Of a stretch of 64,000 nucleotides of DNA, positions 8,341 to 18,516 are shown in pieces. The translations under genes and the position numbers were made by a program. The number at the start of each line of letters is the position of its first letter. The first letter of the stretch is position 1. This DNA is from an uncultured Desulfovibrio sp. (GTDB lineage: Bacteria; Desulfobacterota; Desulfovibrionia; Desulfovibrionales; Desulfovibrionaceae). The notes beneath the pieces were generated by a model, which did not search any database, had not been told where the DNA came from, and worked only from the letters and a program-made list of their open reading frames with translations. The stretch covers positions 62,001 to 126,000 of the forward strand of contig CAJXRQ010000001.1 of assembly GCA_913060505.1 (NCBI GenBank), given 5' to 3'.

Positions 8341-9018
8341 TCAAAGCAGGCCATGTTCGTGAAAACTGTAATATCCCGTATCCGCTACCACGACGTGGTC
8401 TCTGACCAGTATCTCCAGCGTATCCGCAACGCGGGCTACACCCAGCGTCAGAATCTTGTCCTCCTCGGAAGGCGTCGGGTCGCCGCCCGGGTGGTTATGG
8501 ACGAGGATCAAAGAACGTGCCTGCCGTTTCAAGGCGAGGGCCAGAATCTCTCGCGGATAAGCGTCCACCCTGTCCACGGTTCCGGCGCTGACCCTGTCCC
8601 ATTCGATGACCCTGTTGCTGCTGTCCAGCAGGGCTACCCAGAATTCTTCGGTGCGTTTGGAGCCTAATCTGGCCATGCCTGCCCGGGCCACCGCTTCCAC
8701 CGTTGAAAGCACTTCCGCCTGTCCCAGCATGGATTCGGCAAGCCTTGCCTGTATTTCCTGCAACAGGTGCCAGTGGGCCGTTACTGCCTGTCCCACTCCC
8801 TTGTATTCCGCCAGCTCTTCGGGCGGTGCGGCCAGAGCCGCCGCAAGCGAGGCGTATCGTTCAATCAGTTGCTTGGCCAACGGTTTCGTGTCTCTGCGCG
8901 GCAACACCGAAGCCAACACCAGTTCCAGAATTTCATAGTCGGCCAGCGAACGCGGGTCGCGCACCAATCGTTGCCTGAGCCGCTGCCGATGTCCTGCGTA
9001 GTGCGGTGTTTCACTCAT
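8341..9018 (-). CDS. radC: RadC-family JAB/MPN metalloprotein
   Basis: A 225-residue RadC homologue with an N-terminal helix-hairpin-helix-like region (YKGVGQAVTAHW, about 70-85) and a C-terminal JAMM zinc site. The zinc residues H174, H176 and D187 sit in LVHNHPGGDPTPSEED. Despite the old DNA-repair name, the role of RadC in repair was withdrawn; the fold predicts a metal-dependent hydrolase of unknown substrate. The Shine-Dalgarno site at ATG 9018 is weak. It is placed between holA (57 bases) and acyP (22 bases) in the same direction. Confidence 0.9.
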   Translation of the reverse strand: MSETPHYAGHRQRLRQRLVRDPRSLADYEILELVLASVLPRRDTKPLAKQLIERYASLAAALAAPPEELAEYKGVGQAVTAHWHLLQEIQARLAESMLGQAEVLSTVEAVARAGMARLGSKRTEEFWVALLDSSNRVIEWDRVSAGTVDRVDAYPREILALALKRQARSLILVHNHPGGDPTPSEEDKILTLGVARVADTLEILVRDHVVVADTGYYSFHEHGLL

Positions 9019-9075
9019 AAGGTAGTGGGACGGTCGTAGGTTTGGAATGATTTCCGTAAGATTCTAATACCGGTC

Positions 9076-10065
9076 TCATGCACGTCCCGGCGGACGGAAG
9101 AGACTGATTAGCCCGGCGACCAGGAAATCAAGGACTTCCTCGGGGTTTCGTGTGCCGGTCTTAATGCTCAGTTCAGCGTCCAGCGCCAAATCTATCATCC
9201 GGGCCACGCCTTCCCGCCCAAGGCGGCGAGCCACCGGGGTCTTGATTTTTTTGACGTATGGATGGGCCTTGACCTTTGATTCCTCGCCGCTCATGAGCAT
9301 CCAGTACATTCGGGCCTGACTGGCCAGATAGCCGATAAGGTTGAAGATCATGCGGTCCGATGATTTTTTGAGGTGATCCTCAAGCACGCGTTTCCATACG
9401 GCGGCTTCGGCGCCCTGCTTGCCCAATGCGTCCATAAGTTCGAAGAATTCCATTTCTCCGGAAGGAGCCACCAACTCCGCGTGCTGCCGGGTGACTGTTT
9501 CTCCCGGTTCCACGGCAAGCTCCAGCTTTTGCAGCTCAAGTCGGGCTGCCACGGCATCCGTGGGCAGGGCTGAAGCCAACGCCTGCAACACGCCCCTGTC
9601 CAGCGTCAGGTTGTTTCGCTTTGCCCATTCGTCGACAAAACTGCGCAGGTCTTTTTCGTCAAGGCCCGGATATTCCCATACCCATCCGGATTTTGATGCG
9701 TGCTTGAAAATGTCCAGCCGTTTCACATGGGCCGGGACAGGTGGTGTTTTGCCGCGCCACGCACCTTCAAGGCAGAAAAAAGGCCAGACGTCGGAACCGA
9801 CCGTGCGTAATGCCTGATTGAGTTTTTTCCATTGTTCGGCTTTGAGCTTGTGGGCGCGGCGAACAACCAGAGCCTTGGGCTGTGAGAAAAGTCCCTTGAT
9901 GGTCAGTTCCTGCCAGAAGCTTTGCGGCAACGGGTCGTCATCATCACCCCAGAATGCTTTCCGTTTCCAGTCGGATGTGCCGGATCCATCCAGCGATTTT
10001 GCGATGGTGTTGGAAAGCATCTGCGGGTCCGGGCAGATGAAAAATGAATACCGGGGGCGAGCCAT
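9076..10065 (-). CDS. holA: DNA polymerase III subunit delta
   Basis: The 329-residue clamp-loader wrench subunit that opens the beta sliding clamp during replication. It is divergent in sequence, but length, the N-terminal RPRYSFFICPDP strand, the LPQSFWQEL and FFELMDALGKQ segments and the C-terminal helical collar fit HolA. Context is decisive: it sits 10 bases after lptE, the conserved leuS-lptE-holA order of many Gram-negatives. GGAG precedes ATG 10065. The delta subunit has degenerate AAA+ motifs, so absence of a Walker A is expected. Confidence 0.85.
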   Translation of the reverse strand: MARPRYSFFICPDPQMLSNTIAKSLDGSGTSDWKRKAFWGDDDDPLPQSFWQELTIKGLFSQPKALVVRRAHKLKAEQWKKLNQALRTVGSDVWPFFCLEGAWRGKTPPVPAHVKRLDIFKHASKSGWVWEYPGLDEKDLRSFVDEWAKRNNLTLDRGVLQALASALPTDAVAARLELQKLELAVEPGETVTRQHAELVAPSGEMEFFELMDALGKQGAEAAVWKRVLEDHLKKSSDRMIFNLIGYLASQARMYWMLMSGEESKVKAHPYVKKIKTPVARRLGREGVARMIDLALDAELSIKTGTRNPEEVLDFLVAGLISLFRPPGRA

Positions 10066-10075
10066 GAGATCTCCG

Positions 10076-10570
10076 TCAATAGTTCTGTGAAAGTTGGCGG
10101 GCCAGGCGTTGGATAGCCAAGGCCGTTACTTCCATGTCGGCTTCTTCCTCTTCGCCGCCATAGTAGGGCCATGATTCACTGATGGTCCCGGAACTCCAGA
10201 TCACATGGCCGTCCGCTGGAGAAATGATAGTTGCCGACATTTTGATGCTGGCCTCGGAACGCAGGGTTTCGTCCGAATTGCCTGTTACGGCGGCCTGCCT
10301 GTAGTACCGCTCAACGTCGATATTAATCCATGCCCGGGCGTTTTTTTTGGATGTCCACGTCACCCAGTCCCGGCGGTTGAGTTCGTCGCGCAGGAGTGAG
10401 CGGAGCCGTGGTTCAAGCCAGGATTGGAGAGTGGGGTGCTCGACCTTGTTGATGGCCAGAGACCTGTATTGATCCGGGAGGCTGGAAGTCGAGCCGTCCG
10501 GGAATGAATATCCGCAGCCTGCAAGAACTATAAAAAAAAGAAAAAGACACAGTGTTCGAATGATTTTCAT
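10076..10570 (-). CDS. lptE: LPS-assembly lipoprotein LptE
   Basis: A 164-residue outer-membrane lipoprotein that plugs the LptD barrel and delivers lipopolysaccharide to the cell surface. A lipoprotein signal peptide ends in LAGC with the lipidated Cys19, followed by GYSF, the usual LptE start. The remainder contains the LptE core (YRSLAINKVEHPTLQSWLEPRLRSLLRDEL, AWINIDVERYYR). The start is ATG 10570, eight codons inside the open frame, with GGAG six bases upstream and the signal peptide directly after it. An upstream alcohol dehydrogenase separates it from leuS. Confidence 0.88.
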   Translation of the reverse strand: MKIIRTLCLFLFFIVLAGCGYSFPDGSTSSLPDQYRSLAINKVEHPTLQSWLEPRLRSLLRDELNRRDWVTWTSKKNARAWINIDVERYYRQAAVTGNSDETLRSEASIKMSATIISPADGHVIWSSGTISESWPYYGGEEEEADMEVTALAIQRLARQLSQNY

Positions 10571-10740
10571 GTATTCTCCGGGGAAAAGCATATGTTGGGA
10601 GATGATATCGGGAAAAGCTGCAGGAGTAAATGCGCGTTGGTCACAGGAGAAAACCTCGATTTTCTGGAAATATGCAAGAATGTGGGGTTGGCAGGAACGG
10701 ATTGTGCGGTTCTGTTCGCATGTAGTGTGCGTAAAGGAAT

Positions 10741-10772
10741 CCCCCTTGCACCATTACAAGCAAGGGGGTTTT
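10741..10772. terminator. Hairpin downstream of the alcohol dehydrogenase gene (weak terminator)
   Basis: A perfect 9-bp stem (CCCCCTTGC at 10741-10749, GCAAGGGGG at 10760-10768) is followed by TTTTC on the plus strand. The gene it should serve is on the minus strand, where the following sequence (ATTCCTTT) is only moderately T-rich. Termination is plausible but not certain. Confidence 0.5.
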
Positions 10773-10775
10773 CAT

Positions 10776-11966
10776 TTATTTGCTGAAGCTGTTTTCAAAA
10801 ATGCTGATGACTTCGTCGCGGGACAGTTTGTAGGGATCAAGTGTGAACAGGAATCCCATGGCGTCCATGGCATTGTCCGCCAGTGCCGGAGCCTCGGACT
10901 TCTCAACGCCGTATTCCTCAAGGGTCATTTCGCCCAACCCGATATCTTCGATCAGTTTTTCCAAGGCGGGAACAAAAGCCGAGGCCTGCTGGTTTGCGGG
11001 CAAGGCGTTTACGTCCACGCCCATTGCTTGAGCCATGGCCGGGAAACGTTCAGGACATTTCTCTGCCATGAACGAGAAATAGGCGCGTGAAAGCAGTACC
11101 AGTCCTGCTCCGTGCGGAAGGTCCGGGTGAAATGCGCTCAAGGCGTGTTCCATGGAGTGTTCGGACGTGCAACTGGAGGTTGATTCCACCAGACCGGACT
11201 GGGTGCTGGCCCAGGCCAGGGCGCTCCGCGCTTCCATGTCCGTGCCGTTCTTGACGGCTCTGGGCAGGTATTCATTGATGATGCGCATGCTTTCAAGGGC
11301 GAACGCATCGCTGGCTGGCTGACTGCATGTGGCGATATACCCCTCTGCCGAATGGAAAAAGGCATCCATGCCCTGGAAGGCGGTGAGACGCGGAGGAACC
11401 GTGGACATGAGTTCCGGGTCCACGATGGAAAATACCGGGAAGGTTTCCGGCGTCAGGCCGAAACCGACTTTTTCCTGCGTTTTCGTGTTCGTGATGACAG
11501 TCCACGGATCAGCTTCGGTTCCCGTGCCTGCCGTAGTAGGAATCGCCACGATGGGAAGCGCTCCGTTTTCAACCGGTTTCCCGCCCCCGGTGCCGCTGTT
11601 GATGTAGTCCCAGTATTCACCGTGGTTTACGGCCATGATGGCAATGCTTTTGGCTGAGTCTATGGAACTGCCGCCACCAAGTCCGACCACGAAATCGCAG
11701 TTTTCCCTGCGGGCAAGCTTTGCGCCTTCGGCAACGTGGTCGTTGATCGGGTTGGGCAGGATCTTGTCGAAGAGCACGGTCTCTGCTCCGGCCTTGTGCA
11801 AGCCGTCGAGAACGGTATCCAGGTATCCGTTTGCTTTCATGGATTTCCCGGCGCTGATAACAACGAGAGCTTTTTTGCCCGGCATTTTCATGGTTGCCAG
11901 TTCCCGAATTTTGCCGGGGCCAAAAAGTACCTGGGTGGGAATGAAGAAAGTGAAATCGTTATTCAT
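10776..11966 (-). CDS. Iron-containing alcohol dehydrogenase
   Basis: A 396-residue group III NAD(P)-dependent alcohol dehydrogenase. The nucleotide-binding GGGSSIDSAKSIAI and the AIPTTAGTGTEADPWTVI segment are clear. Metal-binding acidic and histidine residues are expected near AFQGMDAFFHSAEGYI and SEHSMEHALSAFHPDLPHGAG. The true substrate (ethanol, butanol, lactaldehyde or other) cannot be read from sequence. ATG 11966 has AAGGAG seven bases upstream. It lies between the leuS terminator and lptE and has a 140-base leader of its own, so it is probably an independent insertion in a conserved order. Confidence 0.92.
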   Translation of the reverse strand: MNNDFTFFIPTQVLFGPGKIRELATMKMPGKKALVVISAGKSMKANGYLDTVLDGLHKAGAETVLFDKILPNPINDHVAEGAKLARRENCDFVVGLGGGSSIDSAKSIAIMAVNHGEYWDYINSGTGGGKPVENGALPIVAIPTTAGTGTEADPWTVITNTKTQEKVGFGLTPETFPVFSIVDPELMSTVPPRLTAFQGMDAFFHSAEGYIATCSQPASDAFALESMRIINEYLPRAVKNGTDMEARSALAWASTQSGLVESTSSCTSEHSMEHALSAFHPDLPHGAGLVLLSRAYFSFMAEKCPERFPAMAQAMGVDVNALPANQQASAFVPALEKLIEDIGLGEMTLEEYGVEKSEAPALADNAMDAMGFLFTLDPYKLSRDEVISIFENSFSK

Positions 11967-12151
11967 GAAAGACTCCTTGAAAGTTTGCATTTCCATAGTG
12001 TGCAAGGGGCAAATTGACAGCCTTGGTCAGGCCCGGTCGCCCTCTCTGGAAATCGAGCATACGCCGTCCACGGATTTTAAACCAATATTTTTCAAAATCT
12101 CTTTTCTCCAAAGAGAAGGGTATTTCCCCGACAGTCATTGTCAGAGATCCT

Positions 12152-12191
12152 AAAAAATAATCCCCGGCATGAAAAACATGCCAGGGATTAT
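12152..12191 (-). terminator. Rho-independent terminator of leuS
   Basis: A 15-bp stem with one C-A mismatch (12157-12171 with 12177-12191, around ATAATCCC and GGGATTAT) is followed on the minus strand by six Ts. It lies 24 bases after the leuS stop and isolates leuS from the alcohol dehydrogenase gene. Confidence 0.88.
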
Positions 12192-12214
12192 GATCTTTTT
12201 GTAATCGTGACGGG

Positions 12215-14716
12215 TTATCCGACCACGATGTTCACCAGCTTGTTAGGGATGACAATGACCTTGCGGATTGTCTTGCCCTCCAGGTGTTTGGCGACATTTT
12301 CCTGCTCCATGGCGATTCTTTCGGTTTCGTCCTTGGGCGTGTTGTTGGCAACGGTTATTTTGCCGCGCACTTTGCCGTTGACCTGGATGACAACGGTAAC
12401 TTCGTCCTTGACCAGAGCGGATTCGTCATATTCGGGCCAGGCTTGGGACACCAGCATCTTGTCATGCCCGAGTGCCGACCACAGTTCTTCACAAACGTGC
12501 GGCGTGACCGGGGAGAGCAGAGTCAGCGTCGTGGCTACCGCGGAACTCAGGGCAGCCGGTTCACTGTTCCGAAGCTTGTCCTTGCAGCCGTATATCTCAT
12601 TGACCAGCTCCATGATTGCAGCAATGGCCGTGTTGAACTGGAATTCGTTTTCGATGTCGCGGGTGACGCGGCGAACCGTGTCATGCTCCTTGCGACGCAG
12701 GTTTTTGGCTTCGTCGGACTTGGGGTCGGTGAAGGAACACGGTTCCACAGCCGAGAGAACCGGTTCCAGATCCTCAGCCAGCCGCCACAGGCGGTTCACG
12801 AAGCGGAACGAACCTTCAATGCCGCGATCCGACCATTCCAGTTCCTTGGCGGGCGGAGCCGCGAAAAGGATGAACAGCCGGGTGGCGTCCGCGCCATACT
12901 TGGCGATCATCTCGCCGGGACCGACCACATTGCCTTTGGACTTGGACATCTTGGCCCCGTCCTTGAGCACCATGCCCTGTGTCAACAGGTTGGCGAACGG
13001 TTCTCCCTTGGTTACGTAGCCGAGGTCGCGCAGCAGCTTGGTGAAGAAGCGTGCGTACAAAAGGTGCAGGATGGCGTGTTCAATGCCGCCGATGTATTGG
13101 TCCACCTGCATCCAGTAGTCCAGTTTTTTCTTGTCCCACGGCGCCTCGCTGTTGCGGGCGTCGCAGTAACGCAGGAAATACCAGCTGGACTCGAAAAAGG
13201 TGTCCAGCGTGTCGGTTTCGCGTTTTGCCGGACCGCCGCATTTGGGGCAGGTGGTGTTCACGAATTCGTCCATGAGCGGCAAGGGCGAGCGGCCGTCCTT
13301 GCGCACCTGGGCATTTTCGGGAAGCTTGACCGGCAGCTGGCCTTCGGGAACGGGGACAACACCGCAGGATTCACAGTACATGACCGGAATGGGCGCGCCC
13401 CAGAAGCGCTGGCGTGAAACATTCCAGTCACGCAGGCGATAGTTGATGGCCATTTTGCCAAGGCCGGACTTGTCCAGATGTTCAACCACGGCCTTTTTGG
13501 CAGGCTCGTTGTCCATGCCGTCAAACTGGCCGGAGTTCACCAGAACGCCGGGGGCTGTGTAGGCTTCCGTCATATCCTCCAGCTTGAGGACTTCACCTTT
13601 TCTGTGCAACTCGGGCGGATTGATGACCACCTGCATGGGCAGGTCGTACTTGGTGGCGAATTCATAATCGCGCTGGTCATGCGCGGGAACGGCCATGACC
13701 GCGCCCGTTCCATAACCCATGAGTACGAAGTTTGCCACGTACACAGGCATTTCCCTGCCCGTGACCGGGTTGATTACATACGCGCCGGTAAAAATTCCTT
13801 CCTTTTCAAGGTCGTCGGCGCCACGTTTGATGCGGTCCATGTTACGGACGTGCGAGCAGAATTCGCGCACTTCATCAGCCTTTTCGTACCCTTCAATGAG
13901 TTTGTCCACCAAGGGGTGCTCGGCGGCAAGACTCATGAACGTTGCACCGAAAAGGGTGTCCGGCCTTGTGGTGAAGACCGTGACGGTTTCGTCGGAGTCC
14001 TTGAATTTGAAGGTGAGTTCCGAACCGTAACTCTTGCCGATCCAGTTGCGCTGCATGGTCAGCACCCGTTCGGGCCAGCCGCCTTCCAACGAGTCGAGAT
14101 CAGCGAGCAATTCCTCGGCATAGTCGGTGATCCGCAGGAACCACTGTTCCATGTCTTTTTGTTCGACTTCGGCATCACAACGCCAGCACAAACCTTCTTC
14201 CACCTGCTCGTTGGCCAGCACCGTGTTGCAGCCTGGGCACCAGTTCACAGGGGAGTTCTTGCGGTAGACAAGACCTTTTTCAAGGAATTTCAGGAAGAAA
14301 AGTTGCTCCCATTTGTAATATTCCGGACGGCAGGTAGCCATCTCGCGCCGCCAGTCATAGGAATAGCCGAGGCGTTTGATCTGCTCACCCATTTCGGAAA
14401 TGTTCTGATACGTCCAGTCCGCCGGATGGGAGTCGTTCTTTATTGCAGCGTTTTCCGCTGGTAGTCCGAAAGCGTCCCAACCCATGGGGTGCAGGACGTT
14501 GAAGCCGCGCATGGACTTGAAACGCGCCACCACGTCGCCGATGGAGTAGTTGCGCACGTGGCCCATGTGAATTTTGCCGGACGGGTAAGGGAACATTTCC
14601 AATACATAGTATTTGTCCCTTCCCGGTTCGGCTTCAACTTCAAAACAGCGGGATTCTTCCCAGGCTTTCTGCCACTTTTTTTCCAGTACTTCCGGTTCGT
14701 ATGTGCCGATGGCCAT
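12215..14716 (-). CDS. leuS: Leucyl-tRNA synthetase
   Basis: An 833-residue class I synthetase that charges tRNA-Leu. HIGH-type motif HMGH is at 50-53 ([14 protein letters not shown]), the CP1 editing domain carries the [12 protein letters not shown] motif, and KMSKS lies near residue 590 ([12 protein letters not shown]). A zinc-site sequence [13 protein letters not shown]...CWRC is present in CP1. The C-terminal end ([15 protein letters not shown]) is canonical. It follows nusB by 54 bases in the ribBA-ribH-nusB-leuS series and ends in a terminator. Confidence 0.98.
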   Translation of the reverse strand: MAIGTYEPEVLEKKWQKAWEESRCFEVEAEPGRDKYYVLEMFPYPSGKIHMGHVRNYSIGDVVARFKSMRGFNVLHPMGWDAFGLPAENAAIKNDSHPADWTYQNISEMGEQIKRLGYSYDWRREMATCRPEYYKWEQLFFLKFLEKGLVYRKNSPVNWCPGCNTVLANEQVEEGLCWRCDAEVEQKDMEQWFLRITDYAEELLADLDSLEGGWPERVLTMQRNWIGKSYGSELTFKFKDSDETVTVFTTRPDTLFGATFMSLAAEHPLVDKLIEGYEKADEVREFCSHVRNMDRIKRGADDLEKEGIFTGAYVINPVTGREMPVYVANFVLMGYGTGAVMAVPAHDQRDYEFATKYDLPMQVVINPPELHRKGEVLKLEDMTEAYTAPGVLVNSGQFDGMDNEPAKKAVVEHLDKSGLGKMAINYRLRDWNVSRQRFWGAPIPVMYCESCGVVPVPEGQLPVKLPENAQVRKDGRSPLPLMDEFVNTTCPKCGGPAKRETDTLDTFFESSWYFLRYCDARNSEAPWDKKKLDYWMQVDQYIGGIEHAILHLLYARFFTKLLRDLGYVTKGEPFANLLTQGMVLKDGAKMSKSKGNVVGPGEMIAKYGADATRLFILFAAPPAKELEWSDRGIEGSFRFVNRLWRLAEDLEPVLSAVEPCSFTDPKSDEAKNLRRKEHDTVRRVTRDIENEFQFNTAIAAIMELVNEIYGCKDKLRNSEPAALSSAVATTLTLLSPVTPHVCEELWSALGHDKMLVSQAWPEYDESALVKDEVTVVIQVNGKVRGKITVANNTPKDETERIAMEQENVAKHLEGKTIRKVIVIPNKLVNIVVG

Positions 14717-14770
14717 TGTCTTGATCCTTGGAATTGCAGTGTTCGCGTGTAACCGTTTGCCGCAGGGGGG

Positions 14771-15217
14771 CTATTTGCCCATGCCTCTTGCTGCGGCGTC
14801 GAGAATACCGTTGATGAAGTTCTTGGAGTTCTCGTCGCCAAAGCCTTTGGCCAACTCGATGGCTTCGTTGATGGCAGCCTTGTGCGGAATATCCGTAAAC
14901 ATCATTTCATAGAGGCATAGCCGCAGGATGGCCAATTCTACCTTGGCTATGCGGTTGAGTTTCCAGTGTTGAGAATGCTCGTCAATGACAGCGTCTAAGG
15001 TTTCCCGGTTGGAAACCACGCCCAACACCAGATTTTCGGCAAATTCAATCGCCGAAATCGACTCCTGGTCCACCACTGCGGGGTTGAACTGGATCCAACG
15101 CTTGAGCGCTTCGGTATCAGGCGCTTTTACAAAAGATTGCCCGTAGAGCACCTGAAATGCACAGGTGCGTCCCACACGGCGAATTCCGGGCCTGTTGCCC
15201 TTCTTCTTATTGCTCAT
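14771..15217 (-). CDS. nusB: Transcription antitermination factor NusB
   Basis: A 148-residue all-helical protein that with NusE (S10) binds boxA RNA to promote processive rRNA transcription. Characteristic segments are GRTCAFQVLYGQSF near the start, and KVELAILRLCLYEMMFTDIPHKAAINEAIELAKGFGDENS, whose ends match NusB closely. It starts three bases after the ribH stop, with its GGAG inside the ribH end; this ribH-nusB pairing is common in bacteria. Confidence 0.96.
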   Translation of the reverse strand: MSNKKKGNRPGIRRVGRTCAFQVLYGQSFVKAPDTEALKRWIQFNPAVVDQESISAIEFAENLVLGVVSNRETLDAVIDEHSQHWKLNRIAKVELAILRLCLYEMMFTDIPHKAAINEAIELAKGFGDENSKNFINGILDAAARGMGK

Positions 15218-15220
15218 GAA

Positions 15221-15691
15221 CTACAATTGCTCCAGAACGCGGACGGTTTCCAGCATGGCGGAAGCAGCCTCAACACCTTTGTTGCCGCCCTTGGAACCGG
15301 ACCGTTCGATGGCCTGTTCCAGGGTGTCGCAAGTCAGGATGCCGAATCCGATGGGAACTCCGGATTCCATGCTGATTTGGGCTATGCCTTTTGCGCATTC
15401 GTTGCACACGAAATCGAAGTGTGGTGTGGCGCCGCGAATGACCGCTCCCAGGCAGACAATGCCGTCGTATTTGCCGGAGGCGGCCAGTTTTTTGGCCACC
15501 ACGGGCATTTCGAATGCTCCGGGAATTTTGGTCAGCACGATGTCTTCGCGCTCCATGCCATGGCGAACAAGGTAGTCAACGGCGCCGCCCACGAGTTTGT
15601 CCACGACGAAATCGTTGAAACGGGCGGCCACCAGGGCGACCTTGATGCCTTTGGCGTCCAGTTTGCCTTCGATGGTTTGCAAGTGCAGCAT
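15221..15691 (-). CDS. ribH: 6,7-dimethyl-8-ribityllumazine synthase
   Basis: A 156-residue enzyme that joins 5-amino-6-ribitylaminouracil with 3,4-dihydroxy-2-butanone 4-phosphate to lumazine, the penultimate step of riboflavin synthesis. Family motifs: [51 protein letters not shown] (with the catalytic His) and [15 protein letters not shown]. It usually forms 60-subunit or pentameric capsids. GGAGG precedes ATG 15691. It lies 32 bases downstream of ribBA and three bases upstream of nusB. Confidence 0.97.
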   Translation of the reverse strand: MLHLQTIEGKLDAKGIKVALVAARFNDFVVDKLVGGAVDYLVRHGMEREDIVLTKIPGAFEMPVVAKKLAASGKYDGIVCLGAVIRGATPHFDFVCNECAKGIAQISMESGVPIGFGILTCDTLEQAIERSGSKGGNKGVEAASAMLETVRVLEQL

Positions 15692-15723
15692 GGAAATATC
15701 CTCCGCGTCAGTTATTGGTGACG

Positions 15724-16935
15724 TTAGTTTTCATCCAGATGGAGTATGTGCCCCATTTTTTCCTTTTTCGTCCTCAGGTAATCCATGTTCACGTCGCACG
15801 CACCGGATTCGATGGGCACGCGTTCGGTAACCTTGAGGCCATATCCTTCCAACCCGACCATTTTCTTGGGGTTGTTGGTCATCAGGCGCATTTGGGAAAT
15901 GCCCAGTTCCACGAGAATCTGCGCGCCCACGCCGTAGTCACGCATATCCGGCGGAAAGCCGAGCTTAACGTTGGCTTCCACCGTGTCATAGCCCTGATCC
16001 TGAAGATGGTATGCCTTGATTTTGTTGTCCAGTCCGATTCCGCGGCCTTCCTGCCGCATGTAGAGCAGAACCCCGCTGCCTTCGTTGCGGATCATGCACA
16101 AGGCGTCGGCCAGCTGGTTGCCGCAGTCGCAGCGCAGGGAACCGAAAACGTCACCGGTCAGGCATTCGGAGTGAACGCGGACCAGCGTAGGCTTCGTGGG
16201 ATCGATGTCGCCCATGGTCAGGGCAATGTGGGTCTTGCCGTCCGTGGATGAGTTGAAGGCCGCACTTTTGAAATGCCCGTAACGGGTCGGCAATTCCGCC
16301 TCGGCCACCTTGGTGACCGACGTGTCGCCGAATTTCATGCGATATGCAATGATATCCGCTACCGAGCAGATTTTAAGATCATGCTTTTCGGCAAAGGGAA
16401 TCAGATCCGGCATGCGGGCCATTTGCCCGTCTTCGCGCATGATTTCGCAGATGACGCCAGCGGGTTTCATGCCTGCAAGCCGTGCAAGATCCACGGAACC
16501 TTCGGTCTGTCCTGTGCGGACCAGCACGCCACCGTCTTTGGCGCGCAAGGGGAAAACGTGCCCCGGTGTGACGATGTCGTGCGGTGTGACGTCGTCGGCA
16601 ACGGCCGTGAGAACGGTCTTGGCACGGTCAAAGGCCGATATGCCGGTGGTAACGCCTTCGCGGGCTTCAATGGAAACCGTGAAGTTCGTACCGAATTGGG
16701 ACTCGTTGCTCTGCGCCATGAGCGGCAGTTGCAGACGGTCGATCATGGTTCCGTCCATGGCCAGGCAGATCAGCCCGCGTCCGTGGGTCGCCATGAAGTT
16801 GATGATCTCGGGGGTTGTCGATTCCGCCGCGCAAACAAGATCCCCCTCGTTTTCACGGTCTTCATCGTCAACCATAATGACCATTTTACCCTTGCGGATA
16901 TCTTCGATGGCTTCTTCAATGGTGCATAACGGCAT
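15724..16935 (-). CDS. ribBA: Bifunctional 3,4-dihydroxy-2-butanone 4-phosphate synthase / GTP cyclohydrolase II
   Basis: A 403-residue fusion that makes both riboflavin precursors. The N-terminal half has the DHBP synthase acidic loop ([14 protein letters not shown]) and [20 protein letters not shown]. The C-terminal GTP cyclohydrolase II half keeps all three zinc cysteines ([18 protein letters not shown]) and the RQEGRGIGL loop, so both activities should be intact, unlike some RibBA fusions with a dead half. No FMN riboswitch is recognisable in the 189 bases upstream. It heads the ribBA-ribH-nusB-leuS series. Confidence 0.96.
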   Translation of the reverse strand: MPLCTIEEAIEDIRKGKMVIMVDDEDRENEGDLVCAAESTTPEIINFMATHGRGLICLAMDGTMIDRLQLPLMAQSNESQFGTNFTVSIEAREGVTTGISAFDRAKTVLTAVADDVTPHDIVTPGHVFPLRAKDGGVLVRTGQTEGSVDLARLAGMKPAGVICEIMREDGQMARMPDLIPFAEKHDLKICSVADIIAYRMKFGDTSVTKVAEAELPTRYGHFKSAAFNSSTDGKTHIALTMGDIDPTKPTLVRVHSECLTGDVFGSLRCDCGNQLADALCMIRNEGSGVLLYMRQEGRGIGLDNKIKAYHLQDQGYDTVEANVKLGFPPDMRDYGVGAQILVELGISQMRLMTNNPKKMVGLEGYGLKVTERVPIESGACDVNMDYLRTKKEKMGHILHLDEN

Positions 16936-17124
16936 ATATGGTACCTCACATAAAGAACAAAATATTTGTCGGGCAGGCCGCGACAGTGTTCGTGGAACCC
17001 CCCTACTTACCTTAAAAGCGTATAATGGTGAAATGGAAAATTGGCTGCCTGATTTTACAATTAAATCAATGCGTTGATTGTTTTGGGGTGCGAAATGCGT
17101 TTAGGGGAAAACGAACAGGCAGGG

Positions 17125-17697
17125 TTAACCCATGGCATGAATCTCCGCATGCCGGAAACAGGAGGCCAAGTGGTCGTTGACCAACCCTGCGGCCTGCATA
17201 TGGGCATAAACGGTTGTGGGGCCGAGGAAGCTGAAGCCTCGTTGCTTGAGGTCTTTTGCCACAGTTTCGGAAAGTGGCGTCGTTGCCGGAACCTGATTCG
17301 TGGTCTCCCATTGATTTTGAATGGGTCTGCCGCTCACAAAGTCCCATATGTAGTCGCAAAAACTGCCGAATTGCTTCTGAATGGCCAGAAATGCCTGCGC
17401 ATTTTTAATGGTGGACTCGATTTTTTTGCGATTGCGGATGATGCCTTTGTCCTGCATCAGCTTTTCCACGTGTGCCGGGTTGAAATTTGCCACTATTTCC
17501 GGGTCGAAATCGGCAAAGGCTGCACGATAGTTCTCTCGGCGTTTGAGGATTGTCAGCCAACTCAAGCCAGCCTGTGCGGATTCGAGGGTCAGGAATTCGA
17601 ACTGTTTTTTGTCGTCACGGACCGGTACTCCCCATTCCTTGTCATGATATTCGATTTCAAGGGGATGTTTGGCCCACGTGCAGCGTTGTGGCGGCAT
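17125..17697 (-). CDS. tag: DNA-3-methyladenine glycosylase I
   Basis: A 190-residue base-excision repair enzyme that removes 3-methyladenine. The structural zinc ligands C6, H18, H176 and C180 are all present (RCTWAK, EYHDKEWG, HLASCFRH), and the central helix-hairpin-helix-like segment reads GIIRNRKKIESTIKNAQAF. AAGGAA precedes ATG 17697. The enzyme is constitutive in E. coli. It is isolated from the glycosyltransferase gene upstream by a terminator. Confidence 0.96.
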   Translation of the reverse strand: MPPQRCTWAKHPLEIEYHDKEWGVPVRDDKKQFEFLTLESAQAGLSWLTILKRRENYRAAFADFDPEIVANFNPAHVEKLMQDKGIIRNRKKIESTIKNAQAFLAIQKQFGSFCDYIWDFVSGRPIQNQWETTNQVPATTPLSETVAKDLKQRGFSFLGPTTVYAHMQAAGLVNDHLASCFRHAEIHAMG

Positions 17698-17732
17698 GGC
17701 AGGTTCCTTTGCGGTTGATGATGCGAAGGCAT

Positions 17733-17756
17733 AAAAAACATCGGCATGATATGCCG
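17733..17756 (-). terminator. Terminator of the glycosyltransferase-like gene
   Basis: A 6-bp stem with three-base loop (CGGCAT at 17742-17747, ATGCCG at 17751-17756) is followed on the minus strand by ATG and six Ts (17733-17738). Confidence 0.72.
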
Positions 17757-17790
17757 TGAAGAGGGCTCCTGCAAGGAACGGTGGAAAAGC

Positions 17791-18516
17791 TTAGAAGTTG
17801 AAAGCCGGACGGGCACTTTCTGCAGATTTGTCCATGGTCCTGCGCGCTGCGCAAAGGTTGTCCAGCATTATTTGTTGGCGTTGGGAAAGGGCCGCGTGGT
17901 CCATGCTTCGTCCGTAGTCATATACGCCCACCATGGCGTCGATGACGGCAATGCTTTTGGCACGGCGATGCCAGTCCCGCAGGTTGAGGAAGGCGGAATC
18001 GTGTTTTTCCTGATAATTCCAGCCGCTGCAACGGTCGGCCACCAGCTCCCGATTCACGCAGACGCAAAGGGGGTCAATGTTCTCGGGGTGAATAATGGAT
18101 TTTTCGTCGAACAATGGGATGCACGGTTCCTCTGATATCAGCTGCGTGTCTATGCGGCCGATGACCAATTCCGTCTCGAAATGTTTGAGGTACAGGCGCA
18201 AGGCGTTTGGCTTGAGGATGTTGTCGTCATCCAGAAAGATGAGTTTTCTTCCTTTGGCAATACGGACGAGCATATTACGGATACTGTTGCCACGCCTGTT
18301 GTCCGGGGGGAAGTTGATGCTTCGCATGGGAAGCGTTGATTCCGGTGGCGTAAACCTGAAGCCTCCGAACCCGATGAGCAGTTCCATTTCCCGTGGGCTC
18401 AGCCTGGCATGGCGCACGGCAGATTCCACGCTTTGCACTGCTTTTTGCAGTGCGCGCGGTCTGTTGCCCGTGCTCGGGGTAATTATGGTGAACAGCGTAT
18501 TGCCATCCATGGCCAT
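17791..18516 (-). CDS. Glycosyltransferase-like (GT-A) protein
   Basis: A 241-residue soluble protein with a GT2-like N-terminus (FTIITPSTGNRPRALQKAVQSVE) and an aspartate cluster LDDDN at 95-99, the expected metal and nucleotide-sugar site. The C-terminal half (GWNYQEKHDSAFLNLRDWHRRAK) resembles the acceptor side of small GT-A enzymes but I cannot assign a sugar or acceptor. GAGGG precedes ATG 18516; MDG two codons later is an alternative. It lies next to a decayed hexapeptide acetyltransferase and may be a remnant of a surface-polysaccharide island. No membrane segment is seen. Confidence 0.7.
   Translation of the reverse strand: MAMDGNTLFTIITPSTGNRPRALQKAVQSVESAVRHARLSPREMELLIGFGGFRFTPPESTLPMRSINFPPDNRRGNSIRNMLVRIAKGRKLIFLDDDNILKPNALRLYLKHFETELVIGRIDTQLISEEPCIPLFDEKSIIHPENIDPLCVCVNRELVADRCSGWNYQEKHDSAFLNLRDWHRRAKSIAVIDAMVGVYDYGRSMDHAALSQRQQIMLDNLCAARRTMDKSAESARPAFNF

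Noticed and set aside
16936-17124. FMN riboswitch upstream of ribBA
   Set aside because: The conserved RFN-element segments (AGGGGCGGGGTGAAA-like) are not present in this region.
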